Assembly (NCBI RefSeq): GCF_000340215.1
Contig: NW_006921534.1
Span: 3,342,839 to 3,406,838 of the forward strand
Source of the DNA: Pseudocercospora fijiensis CIRAD86
Taxonomy: Eukaryota > Ascomycota > Dothideomycetes > Mycosphaerellales > Mycosphaerellaceae
Reading direction: 5' to 3'
Length of the DNA stretch: 64,000 bases
Shown here: positions 9,853-21,600 of the stretch, piece by piece
How positions within the stretch are numbered: the first letter of the stretch is position 1
How the letters are laid out: the number at the start of each line of letters is the position of its first letter
Position numbers and translations under genes: made by a program
The notes under the pieces: generated by a model
Seen by the model: the letters and a program-made list of their open reading frames with translations, nothing else
The model's database searches: none
Told to the model about the DNA's origin: nothing

Positions 9853-11309
9853 TCACGCCTCGGCATGCTCAATTGCAACGGTCGTCCCTGCCACCGTCTG
9901 GATCGCACCCAACTCCAGATTCCACCCAGCCTCCTTTAACTTCAGTTCGTGCTTCTCTAGCAGGCTTTTGGCAGTATCCAGAGATCTTGAGAATCGTTTC
10001 AAAAGTTGGTCAAAGTCGTCAGCTTTCTCATCTCGCGAAGAGTCGCTCAATGAGTCGTCAGCGAATATCAGCGCCTGCCACCATGCAAGGATCAAGTCTC
10101 GAGACACAGCACTCTTCTTCACTACGATGAAGAGACTGTTCCTCCTCGAACGCGAGTGTCTGTCGGACCAGAGGATGAAAGCGCTCGTCTGGTATAGATG
10201 CAAGATTCGCGTGAATTTCTCACTGGCCATAGTGGAAGACTTAGTCTGACTGTGCTGTTCACCAATGGAGTTCAGCAAGCGTGCCAAGGGAACTCCGACG
10301 GAACAAAAGCCAAGTACTTCGGCTTTAGCATTGCGAAGGACGCCGTCTCGCTCGAATATGCGCTCCTGGCTCGCAATGAAATCTGGTGTTGGGGTCTTGT
10401 TCTGCTGTACCTGATAGTATATCAAGGCTGCTCGCTGACGTGTCAGAGTCCTCATTTTCACGGCCCTTACAGCTCTCCTATTAGTCTCCAGATGGATTGA
10501 GAGGAGCAATATCAGAGCTGTCCAAGTCGCGATAGGTGTGGTGATCCAGGATATGACCAGACTTCCGGCCATCATTCCAACCAGTGAAATCACTGTTTCC
10601 TGGCTAGAGTCTTTGGCATTGAGCTCTCCGAGATTGCCCTGCTTCGCAAAGTGTGCGCTCAAACTTGCTTTCGAGCTACCAGCGGCGACTCCGCACAGTG
10701 ATCGCAAAACGCTGCTGAGGCTGAGAACGACGACTCTGATTGGCTTTGGGAAGACGGAGACATGCAGTCAAGGACGAAGCCAGTATCGTTCAAGACATCG
10801 GCAAGGAGTCTGTACATCTTGCATTCTGGCTCCAATGATGTGCCGAAGCTGTGGGCAAACAGGATTGTTGCGAGACGGCCGACCGAGTCTTGTAGGATGG
10901 AAAGGATGATGGCTGCGGTGGGAGATGCGGTCGAATCACCGACCCCGACACTGGAGAGAACAGCGCGCGAAGACAATAGACTGGCTATGCTGCTTGAGAA
11001 GGCTTGGAGAGAATCGTAGATTTGATATTCCAGGTAGTCTTCAGACACGCTGTGGGGAAAGCCGACCGGCAGGAACACGTCCACCGCTCGTTGCCACGCG
11101 GTCTGTGAGAGTGACGTGAGATCTCTGGGTGGTGGCTATGTCGAAGTCAATATTAAATAATGCTGAGGAGCCATCGTCGACCACGAGTGCTGACATACAA
11201 TGACATCGACTCTGCTCAGTCCTTGGCTCTTTCCTTCGCTTTGCACGTAGGTGGCAGTCACCGTGTCCGCTTCATCGTATTCCGTGATGCGCAGTGGCTG
11301 GTCGGCCAT
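9853..11309 (-). CDS. RUS/DUF647 family protein gene with an apparent frameshift
   Basis: Root-UVB-sensitive (DUF647) family. Exon 1 is 11309-11199 (ATG in GCCATGGCC, 37 codons). A 63-bp intron (GTATGT...CATAG) follows, then exon 2 from 11135. Family stretches are clear: DVFLPVGFPHSV, YQIYDSLQAFSSS, GVGDSTASPTAA, LADVLNDTG, then RSLCGVAAGSSKASL, NLGELNAKDSSQETVISL and ERIFERDGVLR. However, the first part (to LDCMSP) and the second part (FPKPIRVVVLSLSSVLRSL onward to 9853) lie in different frames. The switch is at about 10752-10755, where a single missing base would restore continuity. As written, translation stops at 10659 after about 195 aa. No intron fits. It could be a real disabling mutation or a sequence error. 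Function in fungi is unknown; plant relatives act in UV-B sensing and auxin transport. Confidence 0.75.
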
Positions 11310-11527
11310 GGCTCGCTCTCACCTCGAAGCTCGTCGGGCGCGAAATCGACAGCTGTTGAGATGTTCGAAGTCAACTTAGTCATCTCAAGGCGATCAATAT
11401 AGAATAAGCTTTCGCTAGCTCGGCAGACGAAATGAGGCCACCGCCACAATGCCTGTCGCGCCTTTGCCGAGAACGACGACTGAAGTACTACCACCACCAC
11501 TACCACCACCACCTTTCTCTCTTCGAC
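11310..11527. promoter_or_regulatory. shared divergent promoter, RUS gene / steroid-reductase-like gene
   Basis: Only 218 bp separate the two start codons, which point away from each other. Both promoters must lie here or overlap into the leaders. The stretch 11491-11515 is a run of CCA/CTA-type triplets. Confidence 0.55.
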
Positions 11528-12481
11528 ATGGAGTTGCCGACAATGCCTACGTTGCCGCCGTTGATCGAAGGTGTCCTGCCACCTTCGCGCGAGAACTGGG
11601 AATTGATCGTCTGGGCATGGCAGTTCTTCCCAATTGTGAGCGTCTCGCAATGCTTCTGCCCAATAATAAGGAGTCCTCTCACTGACGGGCGGAAATAGAT
11701 CACCGCCTTCCAATGGGTGAGCGACTACTTCCCCAAAGGCAAGACATCTGTCGACTCCAAATTCAACGTTCCAGGCAAATGGGCGTGGTTCATCATGGAA
11801 AGTCCCGGCTTCCTTGTGCTCAACTACTGCATGCTCGCAATTCCGCCAGCGGAGGGTCTCCGAGGTGTACCATGGGCTAACTGGACGATGGCTGGCATTT
11901 ACACAATCCATTACATCTACCGCGCTGTGCTCTCGCCGCTGTTCCTCAATCCATCCATGTCACCAATCCATCCAATAGTTCTCGTCTCGGCATTTGCATG
12001 GCAAGTCATGAATGGTCTATCTCTCGGCGGCTGGCTGGGAGGCTACGGACCACAAACGATCTATGACTGGGCTGGCAAGCTCTACATGATCGAACTGGGC
12101 CTGGTCGTCTGGGGCTGGAGCTTTTTGGGCAACCTCTTTCACGATGACGATCTCCGCGAGATCAGAAGGTCCGCTAAGCGCCGCCAGGAGGAGCAGGCCA
12201 GGAAGGACGGCAAGCCGGTCGCTGGCATTGAGAAGCTTTACATGATTCCCAAGAATGGCCTCTTCCACTTCATCCTGTACCCACATTATCTTTGCGAATG
12301 GTTCGAATGGCTTGGTTTCTGGATGATAGGAGGTTGGGACTGCATCCCTGCAAGAACCTTCCTGATCAACGAGATTGCGACCATGCTGCCACAAGCACTG
12401 GCAGGAAAGCGGTGGTACTTGGAGAAGTTTGGGAAGGAACGAGTCGGAAACCGAAAGGCTATCATTCCTGGACTTTTGTGA
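11528..12481 (+). CDS. 3-oxo-5-alpha-steroid 4-dehydrogenase (steroid 5-alpha-reductase) family protein
   Basis: Exons 11528-11635 and 11699-12481 with a 63-bp intron (GTGAGC...AATAG) give 296 aa. The protein is multi-helical. WFIMESPGF (66-74) matches the active-site W-x3-E-x-P-x-F of SRD5A enzymes, with E70 equivalent to Glu57 of human SRD5A2. The C-terminal NADPH/steroid region has KNGLFHFILYPHYLCEWFEW (221-240), then ARTFLINEIATMLPQA and GKRWYLEKFG, which is how the family ends. The expected reaction is NADPH-dependent reduction of a delta-4 double bond of a 3-oxo steroid or similar enone in the ER membrane. The fungal substrate is not known. Alternatives within the family are DET2-like and polyprenol-reductase-like enzymes, but the C-terminus fits the steroid branch best. 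Confidence 0.85.
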
Positions 12482-12666
12482 GCCCGCGTCACCGACGGTA
12501 TCAAAGGGGGCTATTAATTCTGATGAACAAAATTGGTTGTGCACAGCGAGCGTGGCGTTTGCAGGAAGCGTCCAGGCTATACCTCTGAGAAAATCCCAAG
12601 TACATTCGATATCCTTCAAGATTTCCTATGCATCTGCCACGACCACCTGCCACTTCGTCAGACTCC

Positions 12667-15160
12667 TTAAGCCGATGCTTTGTTGGTCAGGTAGAACTTC
12701 ATATCATGCGATGGATGTCTATCAGAGCCAGTATCACTGTCGTCCGCTAGCTGTTCCAAAAGACTGAGGAATGGATCGTTCTCACTTTCGTGATTGCCCG
12801 ATTCAGCACTGCCGCTGAATCCACTTGGCGTTTGCTGGTCCATGACCTGCCCGTGGTATGTGCTATCATGTGATGTTTGGTTCTTCAGTGTGAGCGCAGA
12901 TTGAATTGGGCTGAAGGCGAAGTTCGGCGTGACACTGCCTTGAAACAGTATGGGATTGTGCTCGTGTTCGTCGCCAGGTTCGTAGGTGCCATTCATCACG
13001 TCCGTAACCGCGACTTCTGGGACACTGCTTAGCGCCGTAGAGTGCTGTTCCTCGATCGATTGTTGAAGCAACGTGTCCGTACCCGATCTTGGGGTTGGGT
13101 AAGGCAGCGATGAAGTCGATGAGCGTCTCTTCTTCGGCTTCCTCTCCACACCGGGTGCATGAGACGGTGGCTGAGAAGGCACATGAGGAGCATAAGTGGT
13201 CTCCTGTAGCCACATGTCATGAGCGTTGAACATTTGATATCCTTCATTCAGCGAATCAGGAACAATGTCGGAGAATGTGACATGTGCCCCATCAATGTAA
13301 CACCCTGGGTAGCGGTCGAAGAAATCCTCCATTTGGAAAACCGGCGAAAAGCGCATGGGACTGCTCGCCAACGACTTTACAAGCTGAGCATGGCTTCCAT
13401 AGACAGCTTGCAAAGTGTCTCTCTGATGCTGCACTCCGGACCATATCGCTCGCAGCTCCTGTAATTGATTCATCTCACGTGACAAAAAGTCAGCACTGTG
13501 ACAGAAAGCATCGCCATCGCGATAGGAAAGGTAGTGAGCACCGTGCACATGGATTGTGCCCGCTGTGCATATTGCGTAGCCGACAAATGATGGCCAGTCT
13601 AGCAGTGATGTGTTCCTTCCAATCTCCACCAATTCGGCAATTGCGTTTGCATGTAAAAAGCACAGATTGGTGGCTTCTATTTGCCATGATTGATGCTGCG
13701 CTGAACCTGAAAGTTCAGCAAGATCGATGGGGAGAAATGGTCGATAGATCAAACAATGGACTAAATGGTAAATGAGCTTGCTTAGCACAAGTGTTGAGCT
13801 GTCGTGAGATCCAAAGAGCGTATCAATCGATGTGAAGACTTCCTGTGTAGCCGCCGCCCAGTAGTCTACATCCGATCTGATCCTTGAAAGTGTAGACTGG
13901 GCGTGCCAGGGAAAGTGCGAGTCGCCCTTCACGCCACCGCCGGCTAGATAGCGATTGGTGACACCAAGAACTCGCACGATCTCAATGAGCATTGTACCAC
14001 TTCCTTGTACTCCACTTGATACTCCTGACGCATATAGCAAGCTCGAGCCATGTGAGAAGAAGTTGCCATCTGCCAAAACTCGAGAGCCGGGTGGCTGCCA
14101 CGCTGGCAATCTCAGATGAATCGAGTCGTCTGAGATAAGGGATGGGCGTTTCGAGCCACTGACAGTAAAACGATCCATGAGATAGCATGTCCAGAAGAGT
14201 TTCCGACGTCCTTCCCGTTCTGAAGGCGCTATTCGAAGCTCGGCTGGAAGCTCCCGGTGAAGGTTTAGAGCAAAAGCCATGCTCACTGCATGGGTCAAGA
14301 CCATATAACACCTCTTTCCCTTGCCATTCTGGAAGTTTGCCATCGCAAGCAGCAAAAGCGCCTGGAGGTTGTCAATGTTTGGCTCGTCGACATCGATTTG
14401 AGGCCTCGCACGCATTACGTAGTCCTGGCTGGAGCGCACAGCGCCACCGTAGCCTGCACTGAGATGCGGAACATATCTGATGGCAACAGCGTGGATGGCA
14501 TTTATTAGATACCCTGGTAGGCGACCGTCACGCAATCTTTGTCTTGTTGCTGTCTCGTCCAGAATGTAGTATGGCTTGTTGTGCAGGCGAGCAAAATACG
14601 TATCAAGCAGAGCGTCTGTAAAGGCTAGGGCCTCTCTTGCTGGAGGTGCTGGTTCAATCGGTATCGGTGCTGCCTTCAACTGCCGCCTCTCAGCATTTTT
14701 CGTGTCCTGACTGGGTGGCGATGTCGGCATCGTATCGCGTTCAGTAGTCCTAGGAGCATCCTGCGGATCAGTTGCAGAGTTTGACGATTTTGCACATAGC
14801 GAGGCGTTTTTGTTCTCGTCCTTGAGACGCTTCTCTAAACCATTCACCCGCTTGAGCAGTGCCTCCAGCACGTCTGTCTTGGGACCACGCTTCTTAGGGA
14901 TGGCATCGTATATACACGCACAGTTAAAGACGGAGCAAGCCTCGCAGCTGGGGTTCATTCTGTTGCATTTTATCTGCCGAGGCGTTAGCGGCAGGCTTGA
15001 GCCAAGAGGAGGCTGGCCGGTCAGGTGAGGATACCTTTCGCTTTCGACAACTCTTGCAATTCATGGCCTCCTTCGGCTCGCCGCTTGGTTTCCTGACCGG
15101 CAGGCGCTCGATAGGCCTCGATATAGCCGCCAGATCGATGCTGTTCTGTGCAATTGCCAT
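12667..15160 (-). CDS. Zn2Cys6 (GAL4-type) transcription factor with fungal_trans domain
   Basis: Exons 15160-15035 and 14973-12667 with a 61-bp intron (GTATCC...CGGCAG) that splits the zinc cluster; 810 aa. The binuclear cluster is C35-x2-C38-x6-C45-x6-C52-x2-C55-x6-C62, a standard C6 pattern with basic RKRK between the second and third Cys. KKRGPK (69-74) and a coiled-coil linker (about 77-96, VLEALLKRVNGLEKRL) follow. The middle-homology domain includes GRRKLFWTCYLMDR (297-310) and RPSLISDD, typical of fungal_trans. The C-terminal third is Ser/Pro/Gln-rich and probably activating. It would act in the nucleus as a DNA-bound regulator; target genes cannot be read from sequence. It is convergent with the steroid-reductase-like gene, so that gene is a neighbour but not an evident partner. 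Confidence 0.88.
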
Positions 15161-15560
15161 CGTTGTGCTGTCACCGAAACGGCATGTTGGTGAGGTAGAG
15201 AAGCATTACGGACGGCGAAGAGCTGCAGAAGAGAGAGCAACAAGGACAAGCAACAGGTAGGGGAGCTTGGATGGTTCAGTGATGTCGCATCGCTGTGGAG
15301 CCGGTACGCCATAGCGTGACTGTTCATTTCATTAACTCAAGTCTCATGAAGAGGAAGGTCGCAGGCACGAGAACGCGGGGACGTGCAGGGCTTCGCGGCC
15401 TTCGCCTCAGCAGCTGGAGCCGCTTGGAGCCTTGGACCTGATGGATGTGCATTTAACCATGCATCACGAACCGAGCACACGGCAGACGCTAGTCGGGCGA
15501 GAGCCACACATCCATGGGCAATAATATGCCGGCCGCAAGAGCGAGGGGAGGGAAGGGAAG

Positions 15561-15610
15561 GGTGTGCGTGTGCGTGTGCGGGTGCGTGTGCGGGTGCGGG
15601 TGCGTGTGCA
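15561..15610. repeat. GT-rich hexanucleotide tract (GTGTGC/GTGCGG)n
   Basis: About eight imperfect six-base units of GTGTGC and GTGCGG type in a row. Confidence 0.85.
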
Positions 15611-15616
15611 AGATCC

Positions 15617-15617
15617 T

Positions 15618-15650
<33 letters not shown>

Positions 15651-15660
15651 ACCCACCACG
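15617..15660. repeat. heptanucleotide tract (CCACCGC)n
   Basis: About five units of CCACCGC/CCACCAC directly follow the GT-rich tract after a short AGATCCT spacer. Confidence 0.85.
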
Positions 15661-16080
15661 AGGCCCGGAGGAGAGGCAGATTGCAGCGCGAGGCCCGCCA
15701 GATGTATATTGGGCCAGCGGGCAGCGGTGAAGATCAATTGGCCCATCGAAGAGCCGCCTGGCTGGCCATGCAAGCGAAGTCTCCCGGTTTTTTCTGGAAC
15801 GATCCTAGCCCTGTTCTGTTTACCCGTGCGCGGGTGACGGGCACATCCCTTTGTAAAACTCGTCCGCTCGGAGCGTTCGTCGGCTAAACAGGCATTCCAC
15901 CCTGTAGTATCTATATACTTAGCAATTAGTGTAGCGCCTTGCAGGTGAATAATAAGGAGTCTATTAGACTCGTTTAGTATATAACTATGCCTCTTCTAGT
16001 GCCGCCGCCTTCGGAGGTAGGATTCTAACTCCTAAAGGTTTAAACCGTAAAGTTAAACACGCTTATTTAGTACTAGCAAA

Positions 16081-18560
16081 TAGACCGCTTTATAGCGACT
16101 ATCGCTAATATAGAAGAAGCTAATAAAGAAGATAACGAAGGGTAGTTATAGTAGGTAGATAAGGCCTTTACTAATCTAATTAAGTATAATAAGTATCTAT
16201 ACTCGTCGATAGCGGATCTAGTTATTAAACCGGTGTCTATTACAGCGCCTCGAGGGTTAGATTAGGAGCTATATATTGCTAGAAATAAGGCCGATATTAA
16301 GGCTATTAGCGTTAATAATAGGGTAGGCGGCCTATATTATCTAGCGGAAGACGATAAGAATAAGATACCCTTTAAACTACTATAGGGGACTAAGTATAAG
16401 CGAAAGTTGAATTTGCCTTTATACCTATAAGGCGACTTGTTAAAGGTTAATAACGTATAGTATAAGTTCTTCTACTTATTATAAACCGACGAGGTTATAA
16501 ACTAGCTAGTTAAGTATACTAATAAGTATATAGAGACTCGAGAAGAGTTTAAACTAGACTTATCTAGAAATCTACGGATCGATAGTAAAGAGTAACCGCA
16601 GATCTTCGTATTCGGATATCTATAAAAACTAGTAGGGCGTAAAGATATAATAATCTTCGTAGCCCTAATCGTCTATATATCTATAATCTAAATAGACGAC
16701 AAATCGGACTACTAAAGAGACGACAAATACTAGCCTATCTATTTAATCGCTAAATATATAAGTAAGTAGCGCTTTCGATAAATTAAGGCCGCTTTATAGT
16801 ATAGAAGTCCTATTCTAAGAGGGTCTAGTTTGCCTACGTAGGCGTAGATCTTGCTATTAGTAGACCTATTATAAGAGAGGTTTAAGACTATCGTTATACC
16901 TAGTACTAACTTATCGATCGACGAGTCTATAATCCGCTTTATAGGACGATCTAGCTATATTATAATAATGCGAGGCAAGCCTATACTAATTAGATACTAT
17001 GTCCTTTGCCTATACGAGGGTAGATACCTATATTCCTTCTTATTCTCGAGCCCTCGAAAGTAATACTCTTAGGAAGCCGAAACGGACGAATTCGTAACTA
17101 GGGTTCTCGAGAGGTATATTATCGTCCGCGAAAAGTCTATAATCGCTAAAATCGCCGAGCGCGCGAAGGAGAGTAATAAGAGGCGTCGAGATAGGCTTAA
17201 TAAGCTTACTAGGGGTAGTAGTTATAATAAATTAAGTAGTATCTACGAGGTTAATAAAATAAAGGTCGACTTCTACGTATCTACCTCGAGAGGCGCTAAC
17301 AATACGGAAAGCGCCGTAAGCGAGCCTAGTAGCATATAACCGACTAACTACGCCTATAGACTCGATCTTAGCGTATAGCTAAGTCCGCTAAGGGTCGCTA
17401 TCCTTCGACTCTTATTATAACTCCCTTTCTAGATATACTTCTTCTACGTCTATATAGACAATTTATTTAATAATATAGTCCTATTCGCTATACTAAAGCA
17501 TCTCGGTATTGCTACGAGCGGCACTATACGATCCGGCTCCTTATCGTAGCCTTAGAGAGGCGCTAAATTCGAGAAACTAGGTTAGGTTCTAAAGAACGGG
17601 ATAAGGAAGAAATCGACCTTTATACTACTCGAATATAAGACGACTCGTTTCCTATTCGATACACTTATATATAAGGTAATTTACGGTATAGCGGCGATCG
17701 TCTAGTAGGACAGAAATCTCGTTTAGTTCCTTACGAATACTATCGACCCCTAAAGCTATAAAACTCGTATATAGGTACGCCTACGAGCCTATAATAACAC
17801 CTTTATCGATACCTACGTACAACCTTACTAGAAAGCAGAACGAGAACCTAAACAAATTCCGAAGATCGCGGCACTCTATAATAATTATATAGGCGATATA
17901 GATATCTACGATTAACTCCGGTTCTACTATTCCTCTTAGTATAAGTCGAGGAAGGGATAGTACCTGCTATTCTACTTCCTTCTCGACGTAGCTATTATTA
18001 ACGTATTTATACTTCTTCGAGGCGATAAGAAGAACAAGGACTTTACTTACTAAAGAGAGTTTCGAGTTAAACTAGCGTAGCAAATAGTTTAGAAGGCATA
18101 GAGTAAGAAGAATACTCGCCTTGCCGAAGAGGCCGTAGTAAAGGCTCTTTATACACTAACTCCGCTACCCCCTCGAAACTACGGCTAGTTTATCGTAGGT
18201 TATACCTATAATAGCAGTAGAAGAAGATCCAAACGCTATTAGATTAGGAAAGGTAATAGCTTGCCTATAGCGGAAGAGAAACGACGCCTCGAGCGTAGTA
18301 GAAAGGCAGTCTACGTAATAAAGCCTCTATTACCTAAGTAGCGCTACTATCTCTATAAGTACGTAAGAACGGCCTAGCAATTCAAATAGTAGCCTATTAA
18401 TAAGCGCAGTAAGCATAAGACAACTAAGATGTATATCTACTACGGTCCTATTACTATCTATAGAGCCTACGAGGTTATATAGTATAACTAGCCTAATCTA
18501 TATAACTTCTTTAAGAGTTAGGAGCCTAAGCAATCTTCGACTACTACTAACAATTAATAA
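16081..18560 (+). pseudogene. PiggyBac-like (DDE_Tnp_1_7) transposase relic
   Basis: Read on the plus strand, a frame with many TAG/TAA stops shows PiggyBac-type transposase features. Near 16911 it reads LSIDESIIRFIGRSS, the family motif around the first catalytic Asp (LSVDEsMirFkGRs). Near 16990-17060 it reads GKPILIRYYVLCLYEG and YLYSFLFSSP. Near 17455-17560 the NLF.SV.LF-type segment reads FNNIVLFAILKHLGIATSGT. A basic segment and a Cys/Tyr-rich tail (about 18390-18540) end the frame, as in fungal PiggyBac-like proteins. Stops are nearly all RIP-type. The Gypsy element starts 200 bp downstream. TTAA target duplications were not located, so element ends are unknown. Confidence 0.65.
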
Positions 18561-18756
18561 CCTTCGCCGCTACCGCTATATTCGACTCCTAAAGAGCGTA
18601 GGTTAAGCACTATTACTTTACGAGCGAGGCAATTGTCGCTTCTAACTAACTAACCCTTAACTCGAGCGCCTTAAACTCTACCCTCTTAATAACTATTGCC
18701 TTACTTCGAGAGCCTTCTTTAACTACTAGCAACTCCTTAGCCTCCTTCTATAGAAG

Positions 18757-18761
18757 GTTTA
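18757..18761. repeat. target site duplication GTTTA, left copy
   Basis: The five bases GTTTA lie just before the left LTR and are repeated at 25889-25893 just after the right LTR, as expected for Ty3/Gypsy integration. Confidence 0.85.
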
Positions 18762-18958
18762 TATAAGAAGGGTTATGTCAGCAGATAGATAGGGTAGTAG
18801 TAAATCAGTTTAGTATTCGATAGAGCTCTAGGAGGAGAGGGAGAAAGGCAGGAGAGTTGGCCTAACGCTAAGCACTAAGCCCTGCCTAAGGCATTAAGAC
18901 CCTAGCTTCACTCGGCCTAGTTACATGCCAATTACGTATAGCCTCTTTAGCCCTAATA
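18762..18958 (-). repeat. 3' LTR of the Gypsy element
   Basis: 197 bp, nearly identical to 25692-25888. The terminal CA of the plus-strand copy has become TA by a RIP-type change. Confidence 0.9.
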
Positions 18959-20829
18959 TACGCTTCCCTTCTAAAGGCCGCGCCCTCGTAGCCGGTCTTT
19001 GTTCTAGTCTCAACCCCTATTGCTGCTAACTTAGTAGGTCTAATAAGCCGCTCAGTCCGCGCTAAATTAAACACTTAACTACCTGATTATGTAACTATGT
19101 CAAACCTTACCTTCTAATACAATATCCAACTCTAACTGCGCTATCCCTATATATAATAAACTATAAAGTAATATATATCTACAAGAATTAAGGGCCTTCG
19201 ACTAATTACAATACGAGCGCGTCTTCCCTACTATAATAGGTAGACGTACGAGGTATTGCAGCCCTACCTCCGCTCTGCGTAATGTCGTACCGAGTTCTTT
19301 GCGTCTACTCTTAAAAGACCTAGCTATATCCGCTTCCGAGGGTTGTTCTTATCGTTACGAGGGCTATTATTGTTCGTGGTTTCGCTAGCCCTAATTGGCT
19401 AGGTTTAGTAGCCTTTAATTGTTAATCTTATCTTATCTTTTCCGAAAAAACACAGCTCGTCTAGTTTCTATAGGTAAAGGCTATTATAAGTATAGTAGTA
19501 GAGGTTCGCCTCGCTTAAAGGGTTAGATAGATCGAGGAGTAACCTATTATCCGCAAGATCGACCCCGGCTAGCTTAGCTCTATAGTTTTGCCCTTAGTTA
19601 GTCTATTAGTCGCTTAATCTTTTAACTTAGTTAAAGTTTTGACTTAGCTTTAAAGTTTTGATTAAACCCTTAATAGGCTCAATCTTTTAACTTAGCTAGT
19701 GCAGTGCCTTAGGCTCGTAGTATAGGTAAGGTTATACCTACGGCGTAGCGACAATAGTAAGTAATGTTAACAATAGCGGCGCTAGTCGTCTTAGCGCTAA
19801 CTTTACCTTGCTTTTAATTTCCTTCTTCGACTAACAATACACTTAGTAACACCGTTACTAACATAGCCGCGTTAGCCGCCGGCGCACTGCTAGCTCGTAG
19901 CGCGACACTATTACCTTTATTACTGTTATTCGTACGCGCGCGCGCGTCGCCCTTGTTAAACGCTTAGGTCTCGAGGCCTCGATAGAATAAAGAATAAGAG
20001 GGGGACCTATAGGGCGCATTAGGGAAGAGGTAGAATCCTTAAAAGAGTAGGCAATTAGTTGACGCGTCGTAGTGCGCCTAGTGTAGTCTTATTGTCCTTT
20101 GTTACTAACAATTGCTTGCCTCTAATTAGTTAGTTAATAGTACCCCGGGGGTAGCATTGTCCTAGGCTTAGTAGTAACATTATAGGCACTATAAGCTCTT
20201 AGCCTTCTTCGTATTCTTTACGCTAGTCTAATACTTATCTAACAACTTAGTTATATCCTTAAACGAGTCTTCAGCCTCCTATAAGTCCTATTCAGGTAAA
20301 TAGCCTTGCTATCTTAACAGGTACTCCTTCTTGCCTTGCCTAGTCCGGTGCTTTAGAATACGTTCTATAGACTATAGTTCCTTACTATCCGCTAGTATGT
20401 CTTTATGTTTAGCAGGGGCTTCTTTATTAGAGTCTCCGCGGTAGTAGTATAGTTTAAGGAGGGAGATATAGAAGGTGTTATAGATAGTATAGTATAGTAG
20501 GAGCTATAACTAGTAGGCCTATACGGAGGAGCCCTTAACTTCTCGAATGCGGAATAGACTAATGTATCTTAGTGCGAGCTTAGGCCTTGTTTTGCTATTA
20601 GGGGATAGGTGCTTGCGGATACGGAGGTTCTTAGTGCTTAGTATAACTATGTCGCCTTGCTTAAAGGTTATCGGTATGTAGTGTTTGTCGTAATTAGCCT
20701 TCTAATAGGCCTAGGCCTTCGCTAGTTTGTTAGCTATCTTAGCGTAAATCTCTCGCATCTTTTAAACCCTCTTAATAGCCGCTAGTGTCTTAGGTGTTAG
20801 TACTTAACACGCTTCCCTTTCCTTGCGCT

Positions 20830-21600
20830 CGGCCTCGAGCGATAGGGGGTCTTATAGTAGCGTAGGGTTGCTTCCTATTATAGCGAAGTAAGGTAACACC
20901 TTAGTAGATAAGTAGACACTATTATTGTATACGAATTCGGCTAGTTATAGGAGGTTAACCTAGTTATTAGGGTTCTTATTAATATAGCTGCGTAGGTACT
21001 GCTGCAGCGTAGCATTCTGCCTTTCGGTCTAACTATCTATTTGTAAATAGAATGCTATAGATAGGCGATGCTTAAGTCTTAGCTGCAGGCAAATCTCACT
21101 CTAATAGTAAGATGTGAATGTCGGGCCTCGATCGGAGACTATCCCCTTAGGGGTTCCCTAATAGCTATAGAAGATGTTGCTCTATAGCGACTTAGCTAGG
21201 TTAATAGCCGTCTAATCCTTTCGGATAGGAATGTAACGAGCGCCCTTAGTAAACCGATCTACGACAACTAGGATAGCATTATACACATCCTTACTGCCCC
21301 TACGCTTAGTAGGCGGGAGACCTGTAATAAAATCCATTGTAAGCTTAGCAAATAGCTTCTTTAGAACAGGGAGTGAAGACAACTCGCTAAATAGTAAGTA
21401 CTTTAGTGCTTTGACTCGTTAACATACAGCATACGTATTTACGTAGTCCTTTATGTCCCGCTTACTATTTAGCTAGTAGTATATGCGCGATAGTAACTCG
21501 TACGACCTCTCTGTACTATAGTAACCGGCAAGCTTACTATTATAGTGTCGCTTAAGAAGCTCTTATCGGATCGAATGCTCGGCAGGGACATAGAGCCTGC
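20830..21600 (-). pseudogene. Gypsy integrase relic
   Basis: On the minus strand the reading shows MDFITGLPPTKRRGSKD, VVVDRFTKGARYIPI, GIVSDRGPTFTS and NATLQQYLR, the core of a Ty3/Gypsy integrase with catalytic Asp residues in DFITG and SDRG. Interrupted by TAG/TAA stops from RIP-type changes. A zinc-binding segment lies to its right (about 21450-21600). Confidence 0.8.

Larger units (their letters stand above)
15161..15890. other. promoter-side spacer ending at the repeat block
   Basis: About 730 bp between the Zn2Cys6 gene start and the abrupt change to RIP-type sequence. It is GC-rich and holds two low-complexity tracts (15561-15610 and 15617-15660). No gene is supported; open frames across the tracts are artefacts of low complexity. 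Confidence 0.5.

Noticed and set aside
10740..10752. CCCAAAG heptamer as a programmed -1 frameshift site in the RUS gene
   Set aside because: The heptamer is not in the needed phase relative to the upstream frame, and no stimulatory structure is evident. A simple indel is more likely.
15383..15887. Overlapping frames on both strands with Cys/Gly/Val or Pro/His/Arg repeats
   Set aside because: They are translations of the GTGTGC and CCACCGC tracts, with no start context or domain.
19930..19950. Alternating CG run (CGCGCGCG) as a functional element
   Set aside because: It lies in the non-coding part of the RIPed Gypsy; CpG survives RIP by default, so no function need be invoked.
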